Positions 36,268 to 44,520 of a stretch of 64,000 nt of DNA are shown here, in pieces. The notes under the pieces were generated by a model that was given only the letters and a program-made list of their open reading frames with translations, made no database searches and was not told the origin of the DNA. The DNA is taken from the NCBI GenBank assembly GCA_902805735.1, contig CADCTW010000217.1, positions 21,077 to 85,076 on the forward strand. Reading direction: 5' to 3'. The first letter of the stretch is position 1. Every line of letters begins with the position of its first letter. The position numbers and the translations under genes were made by a program. The DNA is from an uncultured Gemmatimonadota bacterium (GTDB taxonomy: Bacteria; Gemmatimonadota; Gemmatimonadetes; Longimicrobiales; Longimicrobiaceae).

Positions 36268-36737
36268 ACGCCTCTGCTGATGGGGTGGTGGAGCGGGCCG
36301 AGCAGTGGGGCGCAGAGTTCGACCAGCCCAGCGCCGACACCCTCGTGCGGCTCGAAGAGGTGCTGGAAAGCCACGTGGCCGACCCGTACATGGACGAGAC
36401 GGTTTGCACCTGCGGGGTCGTGTTGTCCCGGTCCTTCGCCGCGCACGTGGTGCAGGAGCTCGCCAAGGCCGGGCTGCTGGTCGCCCTGGCCGACCTCAAC
36501 GCCTGCACATGCACTCCCTGCGCTGATCCCCAGTACGGGGCGCCTGGAGTCGCGCACTGTGCGGCCTGCTGCATGGGCACGGGTGTTGAGGAGTACGACC
36601 CGGCGTGCCCGGACAGCGAGCACCGCGAGATGGCGGCCCGCCAGTTCGGCCGCCCCGTCCCTCGTCCTGCTGTCCGCACGGGCTCGTTCGCAGCCCCTGG
36701 AGGACCGAAGACGCTTGCAGACGAGGACGTGTCGTGA
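36264..36737 (+). CDS. Cys-rich hypothetical protein
   Basis: A 157-residue protein from GTG 36264. Helical N-terminus, then many Cys (TVCTCGVV, CTCTPCADP, CAACCMGTG), suggesting a multi-zinc fold or a DnaJ-like zinc finger (the CxxCxGTG type). Unknown function. Confidence 0.65.
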   Translation: MNASADGVVERAEQWGAEFDQPSADTLVRLEEVLESHVADPYMDETVCTCGVVLSRSFAAHVVQELAKAGLLVALADLNACTCTPCADPQYGAPGVAHCAACCMGTGVEEYDPACPDSEHREMAARQFGRPVPRPAVRTGSFAAPGGPKTLADEDVS

Positions 36738-37081
36738 GCGCCGGGATGCCTGCCGGGATTTGGCTGACGAAGTTCGGTGTGATCGTGGCCGACTACTTCG
36801 GCCACGAGTGCTACCACGTGGGGTCGTCGCTGGTCACGAAGGAGTGGCGGGACGTGGATGTCCGCTGCCTCCTGCCTGACGACGAGTTCAACGCCCGGTT
36901 CGGGAAGGGCGCCAGCGCCGAGACCAACCCGAAGCTCGCCGCGATCACGCTGGCGTTCGCGGCGCTGGGCAAGCAGATGACCGGGCTGCCGATCGACTTC
37001 CAGATCCAGACCCTGTCGCATGCCAACGAGCGCTACCCGGACATGCGCAGCGCCCTCGTCGAGTTCCGGAGCGCGTCGTGA
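36734..37081 (+). CDS. hypothetical protein
   Basis: A 115-residue protein from GTG 36734. Alpha/beta pattern with WLTKFGVIVADYFGHECY and a helical second half (AAITLAFAALGKQMTGLP). Unknown family. Confidence 0.6.
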   Translation: MSAGMPAGIWLTKFGVIVADYFGHECYHVGSSLVTKEWRDVDVRCLLPDDEFNARFGKGASAETNPKLAAITLAFAALGKQMTGLPIDFQIQTLSHANERYPDMRSALVEFRSAS

Positions 37082-37608
37082 GCCGCCCGCTGTCCCCCCA
37101 CGGGACGAGTAACCGCTACCGGTGGCATCTCCGCCGGGGCGAGAAGGCGTGCGATGCGTGTCTGGCGGCGAAGCGGGCGGACTGGCGGCCGGAGTACGCG
37201 GCCAACCGTCGAGCCCGCCGGCACGCGGCCAAGTCAGCTGGCGTCCTTGACGCGCTTGCGGATGGTGCGCAGGTGCTCACGGGATCGGCCAATGATGCTG
37301 GCGATGACCTTTTGGTTCTCGCCTTCGTCCATGGCCTTGACGACGAGGCGGTCGACCTCGCGGTCCCAGCGGTCGCGCACGGCGACGGCGCGGGCGAGTT
37401 GGGTCATGGTCGAGACCTCCCGGTCTGCCATCAGGAACACGCACCTTCCGAGCACGATCCTAGCTCTGATCAGCGGCGACGCGACTTGACGGCGCCGAGT
37501 GTCACTGCCAGAATGGATGGCAGCTCTACGACACGTCCCCGCCCCGGTCTGCCAACTAGCGCGGGGACGTGCCACACCCTCAACCACCAGGAAGTGAGTG
37601 CGGCATGA
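37078..37608 (+). CDS. small Cys/basic protein with dubious 3' extension
   Basis: From GTG 37078 the first about 50 codons encode a familiar actinophage pattern, SPHGTSNRYRWHLRRGEKAC then CLAAKR. The frame stays open to 37608 (176 residues), but from about 37234 it runs antisense to a well-supported minus-strand gene and loses protein-like character. The real protein may originally have been shorter, with the later part created by insertion or frameshift. Confidence 0.45.
   Translation: MSRPLSPHGTSNRYRWHLRRGEKACDACLAAKRADWRPEYAANRRARRHAAKSAGVLDALADGAQVLTGSANDAGDDLLVLAFVHGLDDEAVDLAVPAVAHGDGAGELGHGRDLPVCHQEHAPSEHDPSSDQRRRDLTAPSVTARMDGSSTTRPRPGLPTSAGTCHTLNHQEVSAA
37234..37407 (-). CDS. small HTH-like protein on the opposite strand of the early operon
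   Basis: A 57-residue minus-strand protein from ATG 37407 with GGGAGG upstream (ATG 37431 is an alternative). Helical: DRWDREVDRLVVKAMDEG, then VIASIIGRSREHLRTIRKRV, a clear HTH recognition-helix pattern. A TAGGAT box at forward 37456-37461 (minus strand) could drive it. It may regulate the antirepressor promoter that lies beyond its start. Confidence 0.7.
   Translation of the reverse strand: MTQLARAVAVRDRWDREVDRLVVKAMDEGENQKVIASIIGRSREHLRTIRKRVKDAS
37486..37514 (+). promoter_or_regulatory. candidate antirepressor promoter
   Basis: TTGACG (37486-37491), 17-base spacer, CAGAAT (37509-37514), pointing to the ATG at 37605. Located in the gap between the minus-strand HTH gene and the antirepressor. 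Confidence 0.55.
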
Positions 37609-38459
37609 CCGTACCTCCCGCGATGCCCCCTGCCCAGAATCCGGGCAGTGAGATCACCCTGTTCGACAACGGCGAGTTCCGGCTGGAGTTCCAGCCCGAC
37701 GGCGCTGGCGGCTTCCTCGTGGACGCCCCCACCGTGGCCCGCCAGCTCGGATTCCGAGAGGCCCACGACCTGCTCCGCAACATCCCCGCAGGTGAGAAGG
37801 GGTCCGCACTAGCTCGGACTCCGAATGGGGGACAGCGGACCTACCTCACTGAGGCCGGCTTCTACCGCGCACTCGGACAGCGGCAGGCCGCCCGCATCCC
37901 TGACGCTGCCGCCCGCGACTTCGTAGAGCGCTTCCAGTCCTGGGTGTTCGGCGACGTGCTACCCAAGCTCCGTCGCGGTGAGCTGGTGCCGGCTGCACCC
38001 GCGCGGCCCGCCATCCCGCAGACGCTGTCCGAGGCGCTGCGCCTTGCCGCCGACGAGCACGACCGCGCCAACGCCGCTGAGCAGAAGGTGGCCGAGCTGG
38101 CGCCCGCGGCCGAGTCGTGGAACACCCTCGCCACCGCCGCCGGGGACCTCGCCGTCGCCGACGCCGCGAAGCTCCTGTCCCGCGACCCCGCCATCAAGAT
38201 CGGACGGGACCGCCTATTCACCATCCTGCGCGACCTGGGGTGGGTGTACCGGCAGCGTGTTGACCAGCGCCACCGCGCCTATCAGTCCGCGATCGACGCG
38301 GGCCGGCTCATGGAGCTGCCGTCGTCGCACTACCACCCCCGCACGGGGGATCTGGTGCTGGACCCGCCGCAGGTGCGGGTGACGGTTAAGGGCCTGGAGT
38401 GGCTGCACCAGCACCTCCGCGCCTCGCAGGACGTCGCCCTCCGTGGAGGTGCGGCATGA
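37605..38459 (+). CDS. phage antirepressor with Bro-N and KilAC domains
   Basis: A 284-residue protein from ATG 37605 (CAGGAAG upstream). Residues about 15-125 are Bro-N (ITLFDNGEFRLEF, VARQLGFREAHDLLRNI, YLTEAGFYRAL, FQSWVFGDVLPKLRR). Residues 175-275 are KilAC/ANT (AKLLSRDPAIKIGRDRLFTI, LRDLGWVYRQ, VTVKGLEWLHQHL). Such proteins bind and inactivate a phage repressor or act directly on DNA, promoting lytic growth. Having its own promoter with an opposing HTH gene suggests separate control from the long early operon. Confidence 0.92.
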   Translation: MTVPPAMPPAQNPGSEITLFDNGEFRLEFQPDGAGGFLVDAPTVARQLGFREAHDLLRNIPAGEKGSALARTPNGGQRTYLTEAGFYRALGQRQAARIPDAAARDFVERFQSWVFGDVLPKLRRGELVPAAPARPAIPQTLSEALRLAADEHDRANAAEQKVAELAPAAESWNTLATAAGDLAVADAAKLLSRDPAIKIGRDRLFTILRDLGWVYRQRVDQRHRAYQSAIDAGRLMELPSSHYHPRTGDLVLDPPQVRVTVKGLEWLHQHLRASQDVALRGGAA

Positions 38460-38824
38460 GCGACACGGCCGCCGTCGATCTGGACGGCTACGAGCACCTC
38501 GCCGATCTGCACGAGGAGTTGACCGAGCGGATCTCGGACTACTATCCGTCCCCGGATCACGTTGGCGAGCAGACGCCTCCCGCTGTCGTGGCGGCTTCGC
38601 TCCTCGGCGTCGTGCACACGGCGATTGCCAGTCATGTCGTTGACGAGGTGGCCGCACTCCTGCCCCAGATCACGGCTGCGGACGCCGACCGCCTTGCCCG
38701 AGCCCTGCATGAGGCTGACTGCGGTTGCGGCGACTACGACGAGGCGGAAGACCCGCGCTACATCACCGCCGCGCGAGCTGCCCTTGCCGCCTCTCCTTCC
38801 CCCCGGGGTGGTGAGCCGCAGTGA
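38456..38824 (+). CDS. hypothetical protein
   Basis: A 122-residue acidic protein from ATG 38456 (ATGA overlap). Helical core (VVAASLLGVVHTAIASHVVD) and a C-terminal EADCGCGDYDEAED segment. Unknown. Confidence 0.6.
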   Translation: MSDTAAVDLDGYEHLADLHEELTERISDYYPSPDHVGEQTPPAVVAASLLGVVHTAIASHVVDEVAALLPQITAADADRLARALHEADCGCGDYDEAEDPRYITAARAALAASPSPRGGEPQ

Positions 38825-39039
38825 GCGCCACCTCCTGGGACATGGGCGACCCCGAGCCCGACGACGTCACACACGTGGTCGATGAGTTCGCCACCGAAGA
38901 CGACGACGACAGCCCGCACTGGTACCGCACCTACAACGGCGACTGGAAGGGCTACAAGAACGGCGGGTCGGCCTACCTCGATTGGCCTGAGCTGGTCCGG
39001 CGGTGGGGTCCCGTAGAGGCCGTTGGCGGTGCGTCGTGA
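38821..39039 (+). CDS. small acidic hypothetical protein
   Basis: A 72-residue acidic protein from GTG 38821, with aromatic patches (HWYRTYNGDWKGYKNGG). GTGA overlaps on both sides. Unknown. Confidence 0.6.
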   Translation: MSATSWDMGDPEPDDVTHVVDEFATEDDDDSPHWYRTYNGDWKGYKNGGSAYLDWPELVRRWGPVEAVGGAS

Positions 39040-39374
39040 CCGCCTCATGGGAGTTCACCGAGCCCGGCGACACGCACGTCTACCTGCCCGACATCCCCGG
39101 TAACTCCGGTCCGGGCGGTTCGTCTCTGTGGTGCGGCTGCACCCCCGAGCAGGAATGCCCGTCGTGCAACGGCACTGCGGCGGAGGAGCGCGCTGTCCGC
39201 CGGGACGCCATCGCTGAGGTTCGCCGTCAGTGGCGTGCGGGGGAGCTGACCCCTCACGCCTACTACTGGCGGTCGTTGGCGGTGGCTGGTCTGCCGGATC
39301 AGGCCGCTGTGCGGGCGATGGACCGGGTGGGGTGGCCGGGACCGGCCGGGGCGACACCGGAGCGTGCCGCATGA
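39036..39374 (+). CDS. hypothetical protein with Cys cluster
   Basis: A 112-residue protein from GTG 39036. CGCTPEQECPSCNG forms a likely zinc site in the middle, followed by a helical region. Unknown function. Confidence 0.6.
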   Translation: MTASWEFTEPGDTHVYLPDIPGNSGPGGSSLWCGCTPEQECPSCNGTAAEERAVRRDAIAEVRRQWRAGELTPHAYYWRSLAVAGLPDQAAVRAMDRVGWPGPAGATPERAA

Positions 39375-39577
39375 GCGGTTTCGGGGCTGATGAGGACCTG
39401 CTGCCCGGCTCGTTTCGGGACGGACGCTGGGCGCCCGCACCGACTATGCCGACCCGCGGGGAGGCGATCCGCACGATCCTCGGCGCCGTTGAGCTGCAGG
39501 ACGAAGCGGCCGTGGAAGAGGCCCTCATGGCGCTGGGGGTCAACCCTTTCGAGCTGTTCCGGTCGGTGGCGGCATGA
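39371..39577 (+). CDS. small helical hypothetical protein
   Basis: A 68-residue protein from ATG 39371 (ATGA overlap). C-terminal half is helical (GEAIRTILGAVELQDEAAVE). Unknown. Confidence 0.6.
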   Translation: MSGFGADEDLLPGSFRDGRWAPAPTMPTRGEAIRTILGAVELQDEAAVEEALMALGVNPFELFRSVAA

Positions 39578-40170
39578 GCGCCGTGGAGCTCCGGCCGGAA
39601 CATCGCGCCCTCGTCCTGGCCGTCCTGGCTAAGCGGGTCGCTGAGGAGCAGGAGCTCACCAAGGGTGAGTTCTCGCGGCTGTACGAGCCGGGCACGAAGC
39701 ACACGTTCGAGTCGCCCATCGACGGCGCCCTGTTGGGCTACGTGCAGCGGACCCGGCCGAAGCCGGAGTGGCGCGTCACCGACGAGCGGGCCCTGCGTGA
39801 GCACCTGGCCACGTTCCCGGGCTGCGTGGAGGAGGTGCTGCAACTCCCCGTCCCCGGCATCGGGTTGGTGGAGCTGGACCCGGCCGACGAGCTCGCCCAG
39901 GTCGTGGCCGAGCACGCGCCGCACATGCTGGTTCGGGAGCAGCAGGTGACCCGAGAGGCCATCCAGGCGGCGGTGGAGGAGTCGCGTGCGCAGGCCGCGC
40001 CGGCCGCCCCGGGGATCACGCTGGTCCGGCCCGGCGGGCAGATGCGGGTGGTGCCCGATAAGGACGCCGCCGCTGCTGTCGAGCGCATGGTGAACGCGGG
40101 GGTTGTGTCGTGGGACGGGCGTCCCGCCCTCCCTGCCGGCGACGAGCAGCCGGGGGCGGTGGCGTCATGA
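39574..40170 (+). CDS. hypothetical protein
   Basis: A 198-residue protein from ATG 39574. Residues 1-95 look globular (YEPGTKHTFESPIDGALLGY; WRVTDERALREHLATF), the rest is helical with an Ala/Pro linker. The N-terminal pattern recurs in actinophage early proteins, function unknown. Confidence 0.65.
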   Translation: MSAVELRPEHRALVLAVLAKRVAEEQELTKGEFSRLYEPGTKHTFESPIDGALLGYVQRTRPKPEWRVTDERALREHLATFPGCVEEVLQLPVPGIGLVELDPADELAQVVAEHAPHMLVREQQVTREAIQAAVEESRAQAAPAAPGITLVRPGGQMRVVPDKDAAAAVERMVNAGVVSWDGRPALPAGDEQPGAVAS

Positions 40171-40964
40171 GCTACAGCTCCGTCAGCCGGACGTACTGGT
40201 TCCCCCTGGGCGCGCAGGTCAAGTGGGGTGCCCCTGCCGTTGGAGATGTGGTCGCGCTCGACCACGAAGCCTGGCGGGTCGTTGAGGTCACCGACCTGGA
40301 TCCCGCGAACTGGCGAGACGTGGACCGTCTTTACCCGGCCGGGAAGCAGAAGGCTGTTCGTCTGCGACCGGTGCGGCTTGTGAACGAGCCGGACCCGGTC
40401 AAGGCGGCAAGCGCCGATGTGCACTACGGCGCTCTGCACGTGGGCACTTGGCGCGTGTTCCCGGACCCGGAGCACTACCCGGTTTGCGTGTGCTGCGGCA
40501 CCCCGATGCCTTGCCGGGTTGAGGTGGGCCGCAAGATCGCTGAGGACGCCGTCAAGCTGATGGGTCGCTACGAGATGCCGGGCGCCTGCCCGGCGTGCGA
40601 GCAGCCCGTCACAGCGCGGCAGCGGTCGCTGACGTTCGCAGAGAACCTGAAGGTGCCCGGCGGACCGCCCGTCACGTTCCACCTCCGCGGCAAGTGCATC
40701 GGGACCGCTCAGCAGTACGAGAAGCTGTGGGTCAAGCAAGACCCTGAGAGTCGCCGCCATCGCCTGTCGTGCACCGGGCACCTGACCAACCACAACGATG
40801 GCACCTACGACTGCACCGCTCTCACCGACTGCCCTGGCCCCATTGCCCGGCACACGGCCTATTCCATGTGCAGCTGCCCCGACTGCCACGCCCGGCCGTG
40901 GACGTGGGGGAACGGGTGCCATCCCGACAGCAAGGCGGTTCGCAACGCTGGGGAGGCGTCGTGA
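40167..40964 (+). CDS. zinc-motif hypothetical protein
   Basis: A 265-residue protein from ATG 40167. Residues 25-85 form a beta-barrel-like part (VGDVVALDHEAWRVVEVTDL), 110-155 contain CVCCGTPMPC and CPACEQPV, and 240-258 contain CSCPDCHARPW. The order recalls a nucleic-acid-binding protein with zinc knuckles. Family unknown. Confidence 0.65.
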   Translation: MSYSSVSRTYWFPLGAQVKWGAPAVGDVVALDHEAWRVVEVTDLDPANWRDVDRLYPAGKQKAVRLRPVRLVNEPDPVKAASADVHYGALHVGTWRVFPDPEHYPVCVCCGTPMPCRVEVGRKIAEDAVKLMGRYEMPGACPACEQPVTARQRSLTFAENLKVPGGPPVTFHLRGKCIGTAQQYEKLWVKQDPESRRHRLSCTGHLTNHNDGTYDCTALTDCPGPIARHTAYSMCSCPDCHARPWTWGNGCHPDSKAVRNAGEAS

Positions 40965-41326
40965 GCCCTCAGCGTGTCCAGAGATCCCGCGCCCGCGGCT
41001 CGAAGATGCCGGCAGGTGCCATCTATGTCGGTCGGGGGACCCGCTGGGGCAACCCCTACAAGGCCAGCCCGTTGCCGTCGTCGAGTTCGTGGCAGGTCGC
41101 GGACGTTCACCAGCGCCAGCACGGGGTGTACCGGGACCGCAGGGACGCCTACGCGGCTGCGGTGGAGCTGTACCGGGCCCGGGTTGTGGTGGCTCCGCCG
41201 CGGTGGGAGCAGCTGGCGGGTGCGGATCTGGCGTGTTGGTGCCCGCTGACCGATGAGGCGGGTGGGCGGTGGCCCTGCCACGCCGACGAGCTGTTGCGCC
41301 TCAGTAACCCGGGGTGGACCCCGTGA
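40961..41326 (+). CDS. DUF4326 family protein
   Basis: A 121-residue protein from GTG 40961. RVQRSRARGSKMPAGAIYVG, TRWGNPYK, LACWCPL and PCHADELLRLSN are the successive signatures of DUF4326, a family of unknown function found in many phages and actinobacteria. Confidence 0.88.
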   Translation: MSPQRVQRSRARGSKMPAGAIYVGRGTRWGNPYKASPLPSSSSWQVADVHQRQHGVYRDRRDAYAAAVELYRARVVVAPPRWEQLAGADLACWCPLTDEAGGRWPCHADELLRLSNPGWTP

Positions 41327-41511
41327 CTGGCCTCCGTCCCTGCCCTGTGTGCGACGGGGAGCGCGCGGTGGAACTGGTGCGCCTGCTGCTGACCCACGTC
41401 GCCGGCCGGGGCGTCGCCACCTGCCCCCGATGCGCGCCGGAGCCCGGGGCCCGATCTGTGCGCGTCCTCGATCTTCCGATCCGTAACGACCTCCCCAGGA
41501 GGGCAGCATGA
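41323..41511 (+). CDS. zinc-ribbon miniprotein
   Basis: A 62-residue protein from GTG 41323 with CPVCDGERAVELVR and CPRCAPEPG, a CxxC...CxxC ribbon. Stop overlaps the ATG of the ATPase gene. Confidence 0.6.
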   Translation: MTGLRPCPVCDGERAVELVRLLLTHVAGRGVATCPRCAPEPGARSVRVLDLPIRNDLPRRAA

Positions 41512-42413
41512 CCATCACGTTCACTCCCGCGAAGCGCAGCGCCGCCAAGGCCCGCATCGCCCTCACCGGCCCGTCCGGCGCCGGCAAGACCTACACCGCC
41601 CTCACCCTCGCCTGCGCTCTCGGCAAGAAGGTCGCCGTCATCGACACCGAACGGGGGCGCGCGTCCCTGTACGTCGGTATCAACGGCTGGGCGTTCGACG
41701 TGCTCAACCCGCACACCTTCTCCCCGAACAGCCTCACCGAAGCCCTGGGGGCCGCCTCGGGGGCGGGCTACGACGTCGTCGTCATCGACTCCCTGTCGCA
41801 CTACTGGTCCGGTGTGGACGGCATGCAGGAGCAGGCCGACAAGCGGGCCCGCGGCGGCAACACCTTCTCGGGCTGGAAGGAGGTCCGGCCTGACGAGCGC
41901 CGCATGTTCGACGCGCTCGCCTCCTACTCCGGTCACGTCATCGTGACGCTGCGGACGAAGACGTCCTACGTCATCGAGGAGCAGGTCAAGAACGGGCGCA
42001 CGATCTCCGTGCCGAAGAAGGTCGGGCTCAAGCCGGACCAGCGCGAGGGCGTGGAGTACGAGTTCGACCTGATCGGCGACCTCGACACCGACAACGCCCT
42101 GACCGTGTCCAAGTCGCGTCTGCCGATGCTGACCGGCGCGGTCATCGAGAAGCCCGACGCCTCCCTCGCGGCCACGATCGGGGACTGGCTGGCCGAGGGT
42201 GAAGACACCCCGGGCCCGCTGCTGTACCGCGCTGAGGCGCTGGACGACGGCGCCACGGTGGAGGGTCTGCGCAAGCTCCACGAGACCGTCAAGGGCCTCG
42301 GCCTGCTCAACGCCCCGGTGACTGACGCCAACGGCACACCGACCGTGCTGGGTGCGCTCATCGTGGCCCGGGGGCAGACGTTGAAGCCCGCCGCCGCGAA
42401 CGGGGCCCCGTAG
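41508..42413 (+). CDS. Sak4-like RecA-fold ATPase
   Basis: A 301-residue protein from ATG 41508 (AGGAGGGC upstream). Walker A GPSGAGKTYTAL (about 21-32) and Walker B YDVVVIDSLSHY (about 86-97), with a RecA/KaiC-like fold and a flexible C-terminus. Phage Sak4 proteins aid single-strand annealing and recombination together with an SSB, and an SSB gene lies 3.4 kb downstream. Confidence 0.85.
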   Translation: MTITFTPAKRSAAKARIALTGPSGAGKTYTALTLACALGKKVAVIDTERGRASLYVGINGWAFDVLNPHTFSPNSLTEALGAASGAGYDVVVIDSLSHYWSGVDGMQEQADKRARGGNTFSGWKEVRPDERRMFDALASYSGHVIVTLRTKTSYVIEEQVKNGRTISVPKKVGLKPDQREGVEYEFDLIGDLDTDNALTVSKSRLPMLTGAVIEKPDASLAATIGDWLAEGEDTPGPLLYRAEALDDGATVEGLRKLHETVKGLGLLNAPVTDANGTPTVLGALIVARGQTLKPAAANGAP

Positions 42414-42946
42414 TGAGCGTCCGCATCCGCAGCGAGCGTGAACCCGGCGCCCTCCGCGTGCTCGCCACCGATGGCTCGGTCCGTGGCCGGGCCATCGGGT
42501 CGGCATGGCTGAGTGACGTCGGCGCCTGGGGCCTGGTCATTCGCCAACACCCCAGCTACCTGTCGATCAAGCACGGAGCACTGCACGCCGAACTGCTCGC
42601 CGTGTCGCTGGTGATTGAGCAGGTGCCGGGCCCGTTTCACATCCTTTGCGACTCGCAGTCGGTAGTGGAGATGGTCACGGCGTGGCGCAAGGGCGTCATG
42701 AAACCAATCCCTGAGTGCAACAGCGGCACTCTGGAGAAGTTGCCGGTGGCGGTGTCTCGCCGGGTTGAGGCCCTGACTATCGGCTGGGTGAGGGGCCATG
42801 ACCGCCACCCGTTGAACGAGGGCGCGGACGCCATCGCCCGGCTGGGGTCGCGGTCGATGGCGGACGGGATGAAGCGCCTGGAGGTGCGGCGACGCGCTGA
42901 GGGTCTTGCTGTGGCGTTCGCCCGCGAGTTCCAGGAGGCGTCGTGA
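42413..42946 (+). CDS. RNase H-like protein
   Basis: A 177-residue protein from GTG 42413. RNase H fold with acidic residues in order: ATDGSVRG (Asp), HAELLAVS (Glu), CDSQSVVE (Asp) and the WVRGHDRHPLNEGADAIAR helix (His, Asp). All four metal ligands are present, so it should cut RNA in RNA-DNA hybrids. Likely role in phage DNA replication. Confidence 0.85.
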   Translation: MSVRIRSEREPGALRVLATDGSVRGRAIGSAWLSDVGAWGLVIRQHPSYLSIKHGALHAELLAVSLVIEQVPGPFHILCDSQSVVEMVTAWRKGVMKPIPECNSGTLEKLPVAVSRRVEALTIGWVRGHDRHPLNEGADAIARLGSRSMADGMKRLEVRRRAEGLAVAFAREFQEAS

Positions 42947-43089
42947 GCGCCGAGACTGCGGAGCTGGACGAGGCCCAGTTGGTGTTGTTGCCCGACGTCG
43001 AGCCTCACCCCCGCTCTCTGGTGCCTGTCCCGGCCCAGGACGCCGCCCGCGGGATTGAGACGCGCTGGCCTGCCGAGGTGTACCTGTGA
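42943..43089 (+). CDS. 48-residue hypothetical protein
   Basis: A short gene from GTG 42943 to TGA 43087-43089, both ends overlapping neighbours (GTGA). Begins MSAETAELDEAQLVLLPDVE. Acidic, Pro-rich; unknown. Confidence 0.55.
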   Translation: MSAETAELDEAQLVLLPDVEPHPRSLVPVPAQDAARGIETRWPAEVYL

Positions 43090-43739
43090 CCGGCTACCGG
43101 CGCCCCTGCACCTTCCCGGGCGGCTGCGACGAGCCGGACTACGCCCTCCGGCTGTGCAAGGGCCACTACGAGAAGGACGCCCGTATCCGGCAGGCCCGCG
43201 GCGACGCGGACCGGGTGTCGACCGATCCGGTGCGCCAGCACGTGCAGTTGTTGCGGTGGCGGGGTTGGTCGTGGCAGCAGATCGCGTCGGCGGGTGGGTC
43301 GTCGTCGATGATGCTGCACCGGATCATGGGCGGCGGGCAGCCGTTGATGCGCCACGACAAGGTGACCCGCCTCCTCGCTGTTGAGGCGCTGTGGCAGCAC
43401 AGTCTCGTGGCGGTGCCGATGGTGGGGACCCGTCGCCGTTTGGCTGCTCTGGCGTGGCAGGGCTGGTCGTGCCGTCGGGTGTCGGCGGAGCTGGGGATCT
43501 GCGAGTGGACGATCCCGAACACGAACCGTTCCGGGCTGGTCCAGGCCCGGACGGCGGCCCGGATTGCCGGGTTCTACGACGTCCATGCGTACACGACCGG
43601 TCCTGATCCGGCGTATGCGAAGAGGGCTCGTAACCGTCGCTGTTTGCCGGCGTGGGTGTGGGATGAGGACGGTTCGATCGAGCACCCGGCCACGAAGCCC
43701 GCGGGGAAGGTCCGGCCCGGTAGCCGGGTGGCGTCGTGA
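43086..43739 (+). CDS. HTH DNA-binding protein, conserved in actinophages
   Basis: A 217-residue protein from GTG 43086. A short Cys motif at the start (CTFPGGCDEP ... LCKGHYEKD) is followed by two HTH-like repeats (RGWSWQQIASAGGSSSMML; QGWSCRRVSAELGICEWTI) and a C-terminal tail. This arrangement is a common actinophage early protein; target unknown. Confidence 0.75.
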   Translation: MTGYRRPCTFPGGCDEPDYALRLCKGHYEKDARIRQARGDADRVSTDPVRQHVQLLRWRGWSWQQIASAGGSSSMMLHRIMGGGQPLMRHDKVTRLLAVEALWQHSLVAVPMVGTRRRLAALAWQGWSCRRVSAELGICEWTIPNTNRSGLVQARTAARIAGFYDVHAYTTGPDPAYAKRARNRRCLPAWVWDEDGSIEHPATKPAGKVRPGSRVAS

Positions 43740-44110
43740 GCAGCAACCCGCTCCGGTTCACCCTTCCCGTCACCGTCGGCCGGATCTCCATGCACGTCGA
43801 CCGCTCCGTGTCCGTCACCACGCGGTCGACGAAGGAGATCAGTGACACCGAGTTCGCCATCATCCACCAGGCGTTCCAGCGGGTCGGCTGGTTCCTGTTC
43901 TCCGAGACCAACCTGGGTGAAGCCGACATACCCGGCGAGGACATCGACCGCGACGTCAAGTCCCAAGCTCAACTGATCCGGGCCCGCTGCTTCCGGCTGC
44001 ACAAGCTGCGCGAGGAGGCGGGAGAAGACTCCGACTACGACGCGCTGTACCGCAAGGCGACGAACTGGTTGATCGCCCGGCTGGACGCGCAGATCGCGGA
44101 GTACGACTGA
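43736..44110 (+). CDS. hypothetical protein
   Basis: A 124-residue protein from GTG 43736. Beta-rich N-terminus (TLPVTVGRISMHVDRSVSVT) and helical C-terminus. Unknown. Confidence 0.6.
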   Translation: MSSNPLRFTLPVTVGRISMHVDRSVSVTTRSTKEISDTEFAIIHQAFQRVGWFLFSETNLGEADIPGEDIDRDVKSQAQLIRARCFRLHKLREEAGEDSDYDALYRKATNWLIARLDAQIAEYD

Positions 44111-44520
44111 TGGCCCGCGCCTTGTGCGAGTGCGGCTGTGGCGGTACTCCCGCCCCCGGCAAGCGCTTCGTTCGCCATCACTACTCCCGAAGTCAACGAG
44201 GGCAGACGACGCGTTCGAATACCACCACATGCGAACGCTGCGGTTGCGTCGCTCACGTCAAACAGGACGGCACACTGGGCCAACATTTCGTGTCCAGGGG
44301 CAAGGCGGGGGAGCGGGTCCGCTGTCCCGGCGGTGGCACGCCTCAGCCTGCGCGACCGGCTCTGCCGGGTAGGCGCGTCACGGTTCTGGTCGACGTCGTG
44401 TTGCCGGCCGGCTGGGACATCCCGCGGTTTAGGGGCGCCGCGTCGCAGGTGCTGCGGGCGCACCTGGATGAGCCGTTCATCGTCAGCGTGAACGTCGAGG
44501 ACGACGGGGCAGCTTCGTGA
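44110..44520 (+). CDS. zinc-motif hypothetical protein
   Basis: A 136-residue protein from ATG 44110 (overlaps the previous stop). Begins with CECGCGGTPAPGKRFVRHHY, a short Cys/His motif often found in small phage HNH-associated proteins, followed by CERCGC and a beta-rich end. Possible DNA-binding role. Confidence 0.65.
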   Translation: MARALCECGCGGTPAPGKRFVRHHYSRSQRGQTTRSNTTTCERCGCVAHVKQDGTLGQHFVSRGKAGERVRCPGGGTPQPARPALPGRRVTVLVDVVLPAGWDIPRFRGAASQVLRAHLDEPFIVSVNVEDDGAAS

